Assembly: GCA_028752905.1 (NCBI GenBank) | Contig: JAQNBH010000007.1 | Span: 11,656,919 to 11,720,918, forward strand | Reading direction: 5' to 3' | DNA length: 64,000 nt | DNA from: Cladorhizidae sp. MBARI D1340-BT2 | Lineage: Eukaryota; Porifera; Demospongiae; Poecilosclerida; Cladorhizidae | In this document: piece after piece, positions 20,219 through 31,500 of the stretch | Numbering within the stretch: position 1 is the first letter of the stretch | How the letters are laid out: each line of letters opens with the position of its first letter | Notes under the pieces: generated by a model | What the model saw: the letters and a program-made list of their open reading frames with translations, nothing else | Database searches by the model: none | Told to the model about the DNA's origin: nothing | Made by a program: the position numbers and the translations under genes

Positions 20219-20995
20219 ACAATCTTCTGGAATGCGGCTAGAAACTCCTTTACCAGACAAATAATTGTGCGATGATGAAGAACCATTGTATCCAAGAAAT
20301 TGCTGGATTATGCACCACTGAAGTCAGTCTATTATTCGACACAAACACTTCCCGAGTCTTGTCTTGCAAAAGCAGTCTTTAGGATTTGATGGTACAAGTA
20401 GAAGTGGTTGTAGGAACTGTCTGGATCTCTAACCATTTAGAATGTGCATCTACAGGTAATAAGAAGAGTAAATCTAGCATGACCAATGACATGATTCTAT
20501 GACTGCCTTGACCAATCCCAGGAGTGCATTGGAGCATTTTTTGGTGATTTCTATTTTGCCTGACATTCATTGCAACCTTTTACCTTCTCTTTGTGGCATC
20601 ATCATGTCCTAGCCATCACACAATGCCAAGCTATAGCCCTCACCAGCAACTCCTGTGCACCTTGCATGTATATACATCATCCAGTGCTCCTTGTAAATTA
20701 AGCTATGCAGAATAATTTGCTCTTCCTTCATTGGTAGAGTTGTAATGCCTATTTATTCGTGTTCTGCCAGGCTGTAAGAACTACATCCCCCTCTCATATA
20801 ACTGGGACCCTGTTGAGGTTGGAGCACTCCATTAGCAAGATCATTTATTCTGGTACTTGTACCCGATATGGTGACTCTGTGAGTAGCACTCTGTTTAGGA
20901 GGTCAGCATTACCATGTTTTTGTGTGATTGTGAAATAAAATGCATTCAATAGTGAGGGTCCATCTCTGAATTCTGGCAGCAACAATTGCTAAGTC
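20219..20995 (-). pseudogene. RNase H tail and N-terminal integrase (right of the hAT)
   Basis: Minus-strand order: RNase H end 'AARIQRWTLTIE' (about 20985-20945) and 'KHGNADLLNRVLL' (about 20915-20875). Then come an integrase zinc module ending 'VKGCNECQAK' (about 20585-20555) and the core 'VDAHSKWLEI' (about 20450-20420), with degraded sequence down to the hAT boundary. The continuation lies at 17584 on the other side of the hAT. About 40 core residues around the second aspartate and glutamate are unrecognisable or lost. Confidence 0.75.
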
Positions 20996-21109
20996 ATTGA
21001 AAGAGGGAAGAGGGTCTAGCTGAATTTACACTATGTAGTCTACACTTCATAATAGCAAAACAAAAATCAACAGCAACAACAATGTATGACAACTTCCCAT
21101 AATCAACTT

Positions 21110-21225
21110 GAAATTGTATTCTCTCATTGTTTCAACCAGATGCTCCAGCCTTCATCACGCAACCTGATGAAGGCCATCTAGTCGAAACATCGAGAGAATA
21201 AAATTTCAAGTTGATTATTGAGAAG
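21110..21225. repeat. stem-loop element of a dispersed family
   Basis: AATCAACTTGAAATTGTATT on the left is answered by AATAAAATTTCAAGTTGATT on the right, with inner pairing around GTTTC/GAAAC. Related pieces occur at 42090-42160 and 46305-46575. The phrase TAGTCGAAACATC is common near the ends of retroelements, but the class is not established. Confidence 0.55.
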
Positions 21226-21420
21226 ATTATTGTAATGTTATTAGTCAACTGAGAGTTCACTGAGAACGATATATGATTACTAAATAGCAGATTGTTTATA
21301 AATACATGCTCAGGAGTTGAAACTCATTGAAGTTGCCTAGTGAGACTGATGCTAAACTGAGTAGCTCGTGAAATCTGACTAATCACTACATGATAATTAT
21401 AATATTAAGGAAAAAGTTAA

Positions 21421-21541
21421 CAGACAAGCAAACCCCCAAAAATGGAAACCAGATTTTTTTCAAAGCAAACATATTATATAATATATAATATGTTTGCTTT
21501 GAAAAAAATCTGGTTTCCATTTTTGGGGGTATGCTTGTCTG
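21421..21541. mobile_element. 121-bp near-perfect palindrome flanked by TTAA
   Basis: The sequence is symmetric about base 21481: 59 of 60 base pairs match, and the only mismatch is 21431/21531. TTAA stands at both ends (21417-21420 and 21542-21545), as for piggyBac-type insertions. The ends read CAGACAAGCA. It is a non-autonomous foldback element (MITE-like). The whole unit can fold into one hairpin without a real loop. Confidence 0.75.
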
Positions 21542-21546
21542 TTAAC

Positions 21547-22208
21547 TTGTCTAGTAACAAGAATGTGCCCATTTAGATCACGTTATCCTACATTTAAACA
21601 AGTGAAGGTCAGGTGCATGAAATATTATAATTCAGTAGTTGCACGAGTTTATTGAATTGGTTAAAGCATAATTATGATCTTTTTGTACCCTTGTGACAAA
21701 CAAATTCAGTTTTTAAAATTTAATATATGCAAACAAATAAAGAAACAAAAATACAAAAAGAACATTACGGTATATTATGCCGAGACACATAGGTATCCAT
21801 TATGTCTACTGGTTTTTTTTGGTTTTTTTGTCACAACCATACCATAGAGCTTTCTATTGTTGGTAGAGAAAAGAAAAATAGGGGTGGGGGGGAGAGGAAG
21901 GAGTGAAGAAAAAAGAATGATTCCTCCCACGATCGACTTTTGATTACTAATTTAAATGGGGCAAACAGAAGAGAGAAAAAAAGAGATTTGAATCGCGCTT
22001 CTCGTGTACAGAAGTGAGCAAACAAATCCACTCTATATATAGTAAGGTCAGCATAATGTACTACAAACTACGAAATATTGAACACTAGACATAAAAATAT
22101 TAGAACACTACATCTCAAAAAAGTTCTAACACTTTAACTACAAAGTTCTTCTAACAAGAATACACAGTTTTAGAAAGTTAGATCTACAAATGAAGGATTG
22201 CAGAACTG
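21547..22208 (-). other. presumed 3' UTR and flank of the Calx-beta gene
   Basis: No coding sequence is seen. On the minus strand this lies just after the stop codon at 22209. An AATAAA on the minus strand occurs near 21645-21655 and could be the poly(A) signal, but nothing here tests it. T-rich and GGGTGGGGGG runs lie at 21810-21895. Confidence 0.35.
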
Positions 22209-22521
22209 TTACAAAGCTGTGAAGCTGATCCTAGTATCTAAAGGTGAGGTGTCATTCTTGGCTTCCAGATCAACCTTTTCCATCTCCTTCTCAGCTCCCT
22301 GTTCCAATTCCTGAGGTTCAGGAGAAGCACCCAAGGGTGGATCTTTCAATACGAGCTGCACACTTTGAATAGATAGGTTGCTCTCATTATCAGGCATCGT
22401 GCGTGGATTCTCTTTCACAATTTCTTCTCCTCTCGATGGATGTGATGTCTCCTCCAAGGTATAATTGTTAGTATATTGCACCACCTCCTTGCGGTTTTGC
22501 CTTTTTCTGTATTTGCAGAAA
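22209..22521 (-). CDS. last exon: cytoplasmic tail
   Basis: After the acceptor ...CCTTGCAG at 22522-22523 the frame reads a basic stop-transfer segment 'CFCKYRKRQNRKE', then 'VVQYTNNYTLEE', and continues acidic and Pro/Glu-rich ('EPQELEQGAEKEMEKVDLE') to a TAA at 22209-22211. The split codon joins exactly with the transmembrane exon (phase 2). Two closely spaced tyrosines near the membrane (YTNNYT) could be phosphorylation sites, but no known signalling domain is visible. Confidence 0.8.
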
Positions 22522-25500
22522 CTGCAAGGGAAGAATTATAATTGTCGAACATGCATCAAGATTTATCTTTAAATAAGCTGTTTTGTTTTGATGTCAAACA
22601 TTTCAACCAAAAATAGTTAGTCCTCATTGGGGAAAATTAAAAATATTAAAGCAACACAATGCATCTGAACTCACTAGCAGCGCATTTCATGCAACCAATG
22701 CATGTAATTCATGAATTGTCCGAATAAAAAGCAATCAGATGGATGATGATGGGTGTGATTTCACATGCATAGTCTTGAGAGTTGAGACCCAGTAAAGAGA
22801 AGCTCCAGCTCTACATCTCGATTGAACTGCTGATCCCTCAGTGTGCATTTGATGTGCAGAACCTCTTTCATGCACAACTCTCTCCACTTTCTGGCTCTAT
22901 CGATCACAGAGGTCTTTTTCCACACGATTGGTGGTGTAGGTTCTACACTTGTTCTGTGATGGCAGACTTCTCAAGTTCCACCTTATGCAAGTATATTTTA
23001 TTTGGATCTCCAACCTCCTTATTGTCTCACCAATGTACACATTCCCATGAATGACATGACAGCCAGAAGAGTGACTACCACCGAAGATTAATGCAATAGG
23101 GAGACTGACTATCTTTGCTGAGTATTTCTAAGAATGGGCATTCATCTGCTCGCCTTTAATAAGAAAGTCATGAGGGAAAAGAAGGGGGAAATGAAAACAG
23201 TGAATTCCCTCTTAATCATCACCTTCTATCTGGCTGGCTTAAGTGAAGATATCAGGTGTGGGTATGGAAAGTTTGATGTCAAATTGTTTTTATGTCTGGC
23301 TTGACCTTAAGATCTCAGCTTACCAGAGTCAATTGGATATTACTATAATGTCATCAGTTGTGTATAGGATTCCTTGCAGCTGTCTGAAAGTGTATATTGG
23401 TGACATAAAAAACATTAAGATGTTTGCAGAAAGGGAGAACTTGAGAAGTCTGCTATCGCAAGAGCATGCATGGAACCAACACCACCCAATCTTATGGGAA
23501 GAGACTCCTGTGATCGATAGAGCCAGCAAGTGGAGAGAGAGTTGCTTATTAAAGAGGCACTGCACATCCATATCACCTCACACCGAGGGATCAGTTCAAT
23601 CAACATGTAGGGCTGGAACTTCAGTTGCTGGGTCTCAACTCACAAGACTATGCATGTGAAGTCATGCCCATCTTTGTCTGCCTGATTAATGTGCTGTTAT
23701 TCAGACAATTCATGATGCATGTGCATTTGTTGTGTTAAATGCATTGCCAGCGAATGTGGATGCATATTGAGGACAGAAGTATTTTGGTTGAAACATTGGC
23801 TTCAAAACCAAAAAGCTGATTACAGATCAAACTTAAAGCATATTATGATGTCAGCTTAGAGTAATCGTACAAATTGGTAACCATTTTAGCCATACTTAGG
23901 AATCGTTTGAGGTTACTGTAGTGTCATATTTTGTTATCTAAATATAACATACTGGAGATAATTACTGGAGATAATTAATATAAATTCTGTATGTAAATAT
24001 ATACCAGAGAATCATGCAAGCAATGATGATGAGCAGTATTAAGAAAAGAACCAGGGCTGCTATGAAGATCCCCACTATCTCTCCATCTGTCAGAGATTCG
24101 GGACTCATTTGTGCCATGGGTATAAATCCAATATTGAATCCAGCAATTTCCAGAGCACTGCTAGCCTATGAGAGATATAATTATACAAAATACTATTAAA
24201 CATACACGATAAAAATGTAGTTGTGCGCAGCACACTTAATTAGGTTAGTATACATGGGTCAACACTCATGCAGCAATGATAGTTTGTGTCCATGACACTC
24301 CAACAGTGGTGTGGGAGAATTGTCCCAATACATATAACTTTTTATTGTGACATGCTATTGCATCAATTCTAAGATTAGTATTGCCTATTCGTGCATTTGG
24401 TGACCAGTTAACCCTTTCCATTCTAGAATCTATGATTAGAATACAAGAACAATACATGTAAAATACAACCTCTATGTTGTAGCATGGTTAGCCTACCTCC
24501 CAGTATAAGTACCATAGCATATAATGGCTAAAATAAACGTAAAAGCCAATCTTTGGACTGTTTTGCAAAATGAAAAATACCCCTAACTAACTCTATCATA
24601 TGTAAAATTTAATGGTAATATCTTCATGGTAACTATGAAAAAATGTGACATAAACTCAAGGGGTCAGTCTACGCAGCCATTTATTGATGGCTCACAAGTT
24701 CTCCCTCGATGAGGTAGTGACCTATGACTTTGGTATGTCTAAAGAAGTCTGTGAGGAGTAGAGAGTAAACTTTACACCAGTATATATCATGTGCATTTAG
24801 AATGGTGCGCAATTATGAATGTGATTGAAGTACACTTTCTTGGTTTCAATTTCACTATAACAGCATTTAGTCGTCACAATCGGGTTGTATTTGAAATAGT
24901 ACCTACAAAGAATGTGGAAGTTCTGCTAGCAATTAACGAAGACGTATGGCATAGGCTTGATGTATTTAAAAGTCATGTTCTACATATTGACAGGCATTTC
25001 ATGACAAACAATCTAGCTGTAAGACAAAGGTTTCTTTGCCATCTTCCAGGCTAACAGTACTGTAATTTCAAGTTTATTGGCCCTATCAATGACTATAATA
25101 TAAGTACAAAATATCAAAGTGGATCACGTTGGTTAAAAGGGGCTCAAATTTATCCGACTATGTCATAAAGGTCTTCATATATTTATGGTTAGTTGGGTAA
25201 AATTGACATTTGTGAATTCATCTCTCTCCAAGCTTATTTGGAAAGTAAAACATAAATAAATTGACATTAAGTCTCAGCAAACCATGCTCACAATCATATT
25301 CCTTATGGTAGCACATGCATTGATCAATATTGTGGCTGATATATATGTGCAGAATATCTCTACTAGCACTTTGTTACCTTGAAGTATATTATAGTATTTG
25401 TTTTAAAGTGATTTTTTAATGCCAATCATTATGCACATACTTATAGTCTTACATTTAGTGCCGCCTCTAATTGTTGCTTTGCCAGTATGGTGTTTCCTCC

Positions 25501-28500
25501 CATGCCATGAACGTGTAGATAAAACTGGATTCCATTACCAGATGTAGCCACAGTGATGTCAGTTATGAATACATTACCAGCAGTCACCATGCTGCTTCTC
25601 CTGCAATTACAATGAAATAACCAAAGTTGAGATACAATTGCAATAATTTCAGAACTATACTATATATTTATGTTGCACATTATCTGTAACATGGTTTATA
25701 GAAACATTAGGTGTATATAAATGCTTTGAGAATGTAGTCTGTATGGAAAATAATTGTATGAGGTCTGCCATGCCTTCTATATCATCTCATGGATATTTTA
25801 CATCTCACTACATTATTCATGGTGTTTATACCAAATTACCCTACAAACTATGTCAATACAATACTTGAAAATAGATTTCTGTACTTCACTAAAAGTACGT
25901 TGTTATGCCTTAAATTAACATGGCTTATGCTTATTAACAGTAAAATAATTCAAATACAGTTAAACCTTTTTTCACTGCCATTGGCGAAACAATTCTGATT
26001 GGCTAAATATCGTAATAATAGTCACTACGCTATATGGCCGTGAATTAAATACACTTACTTGAATAAGGTAATTTCCTCAAAGGTACAGCCACCGATGTCA
26101 ATACAGTACATATTAACTTCTTCAACCACCCAATATATAAATGCAGCCCAATATTCATTTTCAAACTGCAAAATAAATTTCATGACACAATTCAAGATAA
26201 TACTAATTAAAGCAGACGTGCATGCTGCATCTATATACATATTATTAGCATCTCTCTGTCTCTCTTGTATGTCCATTTCTGTCTCTCTTATCTGTCCATC
26301 TCTGTCTCTCTGTCCATCTGTCTGTCTGTCTCTCTGTCTGTCTGTCTGTCTGTATCTGTATGTCTGTCTGACTGACTCTCTGTCTGTCTGTCTGATTGTA
26401 TCTGTGTGTCTGTCTGTCTTCTGTCTGTCTGTCTGATTGTCTCTCTGTGTCTGTCTGTCTGTCTGTCTGATTGTGTCTCTGTGTCTGTCTGTCTGTCTGA
26501 CTGACTCTCTGAATGTCCATTATAACTGGCCGAATTGAGCATCAGACCAAAATGAATGTTTTCCAGAATCCATCATGCACATGGTATTGTTGGCCCCTCT
26601 ACAAAAATACCTCACAGCATTGCTTTCGATATTGTGTTCAAATGGTTCGATGCAACTTTTTTGAGTGACCATAAAATAATTTAAGTTTGGAGATCAACAC
26701 CTGGGATGGACCACGCCCTCATTCTCATTCTGTGCTCCTCGCTAGTTATATTTTATTCATTAAAAACACAATTGGGGAAAAAACAACAAACTATTTTTAG
26801 AGGTTCCTCCGTGGAAGTATAAAAAGCAGAATGCCACTATTTCACTCGGCACAAGATAGCTGAGATAGTTTTGGAGCAATGGAATAACTGACACACATTT
26901 CCTGAATCTCCTGAAATGGTTGCCATGGATTCAAAAAGCTCAGGCATCCTAATGGAGCAAACACTAAATGAGGGCAAATACAATTCAAGGGCATACAGAA
27001 TAATCCCCAAACCAGGCTATAGACACAATGGCTCCTCGATCTATTAGTGGTATAGTAAAACAGGGAAGCCTAGCTTTAGTATATACCACTTGATGAGTCA
27101 GAGTGAGATGCCAGAAAGAGCACACACAGCCATATACATACCAAGAACATTGTCTTTATAAATGCTATTCTTCAGCACCAAAGGGTACATGATTTTCAGA
27201 GGCAATGCAAACACATCCACTACCAACATTAAATACCGTCTCTGGTGTGAATCCTGGCAGCTCAATCAAAAGGAAGTCCTCCACATGATCAGTATGCATA
27301 GCTGGCTCAGTTGTTGTAGCAAAGACAAGAATAAATATAGTAAAGTAATACATCTTTTAATCAAATAATTAGAGAGTGTATTGCTTATCAATAGCCCTCC
27401 TTGCTAGGGAAAAAAATGACCCAGAAAGGTAAATTAATGTGCACACTCCACAACTCCTACAGATAGGTTCTTTGATTACTCTACAAACATAATTTCGATT
27501 GTACTCAATCATCATTTGCAATTCAATGAACCAATAACCGACCAGTCAACTCCATCAATCAAAGTCCAAGTAGTACAAATCCCATGCATGTGTTCCACCG
27601 ATTGATCTCCCAAATTCCCTGGAGTCCCCCAATAATTGTATTCACTGAACTCATAAGATGTAGTTACTATTTACTGATGGTTATCAATTCACAGCATCCA
27701 TAGAAGTGATGAGCTAGATGCCATGTACACTAATATGACCAGAAAATTGATATTATATTGTAGCTTGCAATCAGTTCACTTATGTTTTGTTCAGTGTTCA
27801 TAATTAGTGTATCACGGTATATCATGGGTTCTTGCATGGTAGTCAATGTTTCTCCAACTACTAGGGATATGTGAAATTTGTAGAAATGATATTGCTCTAG
27901 CCATGCTTACCAGTCTGGCCCCGACAGTGCATGTATTCATGGTGAGTTTATGTTTTTGTTTGTGTGTGTGTATGACAAATGTTATATTTCTATATTCTCT
28001 ATATGTAAATGAATGTCTTACCATCATTATCAATGATCAGAATGGTGGCTGTGTCTTTGACAAACTCCACCCCTATACTTCCATTCACTAGTGTGATAGT
28101 GAAATTATCAGTCTCCTCAGAGTCATAATCATCAATGATGCCAAATGAGATACAGTTAGATCGCACAGAAGAATTGAGCTCAAACATGTTTGAAGTTGCA
28201 GTCATGTTAATATCATCTGCAAATAAAAGATGGTGGATTAACTTATAGCAATATGTTATAGATATAATAATGCAATAACACATTAGAGACTATTTTACAT
28301 AGAAGAGTTCTCTCTAGAAAGCATTACATGTAATCAGCATACCATGTAATTACAAATTAATTTTATCACACGCATATAAATGCTTATAACAACTCACTCC
28401 TCCCCTTCCTCGTTCCCAATTAACGGTGGTAGCTGGATTTTGGAAAGTTGCCATTTTGTGAGTATGTCATAATTATTTGGTGAATATGCTATAATAGATA

Positions 28501-31500
28501 GAATACTATTTGTAGCAGGAAGCAATTAATTGGAGCCGAAGCCAGTTAAGAGAAGATATCAGTGAAACTGTTATATGTAATGTCTTGGGTGTGCTGTATG
28601 GCAACCTCAATGATAGAGTAAGTGACATGAGTAGTTTATGGTTCCCATCTATTCCCAGGTAAGACACTTCAGTGTGGAAACTTAACACTGTGACACTATC
28701 TACTTGTAATGAGACTGTCAAGTCCTCTACTAAAATATTCAACATATCAGAAACCGTAAGAACCCTTCCCCTGTGTCTTCGAGTCCTTTACAAATATATT
28801 ATCTGCTTCTAACAAAGTAGTCCAAGTCCAGTAGCAAACTATGAAAAGTCGACAGAAACAGTGAAGAGTGACAGCTCTAAAGTGCTTCAGGTTAGACCAG
28901 AGTGATCAGAGGTGCCTGCTTGGCAGTAAAGGTAGTGAAAAAGAAGACACTGCAAGAGGAAAAATGTGAGGAAGGGAACTGTATCTAGAAGGATTGAAAG
29001 TCAGAAGGAAGAGGCTATATTATATGAGAAGGAGATAGAGAAGTGAAGGAAGTGCAAGCCAAGGGGAAGTGAGTGCAACAGATGAAGAAGTAATTGAGGA
29101 AGACAAATCAACAAGAGGAGTGAAATGTAACTATTATCAATCTTTGGCTTGATGAAGCAATTGTAAGTGATATGTCTTGCACTAAATTTATAGTTGAAAG
29201 ATATGCTGAACATGTGCATACATGACTTGAAAGACAGTATCCTTGATGGTATTGTTGATCCCCTGATTGTTTTTAGCTCATCTGACCAAAATATGTCCAT
29301 GATTAAAATTAATCACCAAAACTAATTTAAATAAATACTGATTATCAGAGGTACCATTTTCAGTTTATAGAGAGTTGCTCTGAAATATTAAACACACAAA
29401 GCCAAATTCATCTCTATAAGTGAGCTATAAACTTTTGTTATTAAATATTTAAAGAATAACTATTTCATCATTAGAATGCAAATACAATAGGATTCAATTT
29501 AATGGAAGCATCAGCTCCGTAAAAGTAAGCAAGCAAAGCTACGTTGCTCTGGAACTACAGTGAAAATTATATCAAAGAAACCCATCCACAGAAGGGTCTT
29601 CCAGAAACAGCAGAATTAGTCAAACCATCACAGTTTTGATTGTTGACCATTTTTTCAAAAATATTTTTTCTCATTCCTCATAAAAAGTCCAATTTTAACT
29701 ACCCACCCAATAGTAACCACAGCTAGATTAATAAGTGACCCTGGCTCTTAGTAATGTGCACATATTGCATATAAATACTTACTAGATTCATCCTGAATGC
29801 TGTATCCGATAGTTGCAGTCTGTCCAGCATTAATATTTCCATTCTCAATGTAAATGCAGACTTGAAAACTACTAATTCCTTCACCAGTTATGATCAGGGA
29901 TGAATTAAAAGCAATATAGAGTACTAAAAAGGGGGGAAGAAAACAACAGATAAAAATACGGCCATTTATTTAAATATTCGTCCAAACTGCACTCACTGTC
30001 TCCATCATCCATGATGGTGATGGTTACATTGGAGCCTCCTTGAAATATGTCTGGTGTTGCTAGAGTGAACATTACCATGAAAGTCTCATTTCCATCTATC
30101 ACATCATCTCCCGTAATGTTGACCATGACACACTTCTGCTGCGTCACAGTAGAACCACTCGGAAAAGTCAATGTCTGATCCAACACATAGTCACTTCCTC
30201 CTATCAGAAACATAATTTTATTGTTTATGAAGCTGTTGGAGTGGGGAATGGTATAGAGGTACTAACCGTGATAATCACAAGCACTACTTCATGTCTAACT
30301 CTACATGTGCACCTCTACACATACCCTATAAATTATACTTCTATGTGTTCACCTCTACACTGCACTTCTACATGTACATCTCAACTGGTGCATCTCTAAA
30401 ACCAAAAGAAAATTCACACAATTTTTTGGCTGAAGTAGAGGAGAAATCTGCCAGTAATGTTTCAATATAAATGCACTGCAATGGTATGAATTCTTGATCC
30501 TGTGAGTTGTTGCTGTCCTGGTTTTGGAAAAGTGTCATTTCCAAAAGCTCTCTCCAATGTTGCACTAAGGAAGTTTAGTAAAATAATAATCAGATAGATC
30601 CAGTCCAATATTCCTACTCCTCATTGTAATGTTCTTCTAAAGCTCAAAGATTCAAATACAGCAAGACACAAAGGACTCAACACAATATAATATTGGCAAC
30701 CATATAGCACAACAGAATGCATTAAATAATCTATTACACAATGTAGGCAACGGAAATGGATTAATCAAAGCTCATGTCTCAAATTGATACCTTCATAGTT
30801 GCCTAAATGATTCAGCCAATATCGCTGCCAAAAAGACTCATAGCATGCCTTGAATCCTTCACTAAGGTAGTACACCAGCAGACCAACAAGTCATTGAAAA
30901 TGTGAAAAAACCTTGAAATTCATCTTCAAACATCTTCTGTCTTTATGCATTTAGATAACTTGCATAAAATTGGTGGCCATTATTTTAGTATCAGAAGATT
31001 CCAAATGTCCTACACTCTTGTAACAAATATTCTGTTTCTTGATTGTGGTAAAGATGCTCAGATAGTGGCGGTTCTTGATGACTCAATCAAGCTAACTCAC
31101 ATACTGTTTTCAAATCAGAATTTAGTAAATACCACATGTACTGCATTACAAGCAGAATGAATGACCTATGCTCAATCTGTTATTTGGTTTGTGGAGTTGT
31201 TGTTCCTGTTTTTAGCATGTCCAAAGGAGACGGTAGCTGATTCTCTATCAAAACATCTGATGAAGCTCTCGTGTGCAACTGTTACCAAGTCCCTGAAGAA
31301 TGTTTTAGCTGATTCTATATGGATACAGTCTACAATAGCAACAAGAAGTGCGATGTGCTGAGTTTCTCTAGTGGATATGGTGTAGTTGGATCAGTACAGT
31401 CAACAATAGCAACAAGACATGGTAGGATATGTGAGTATTAGACCATAAAATTTGTATAAATCTTACTAGTTGCTATTCCATCTGAAGTAGCCACATCCAC

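Noticed and set aside
22209..22484. A separate small intronless gene
   Set aside because: A good 3' splice site at 22522-22523 and an in-frame join with the transmembrane exon make it the last exon of the large gene.
26245..26542. Frames rich in DRQTDRQT and SVCLSVCL
   Set aside because: Produced by the (TGTC)n repeat.
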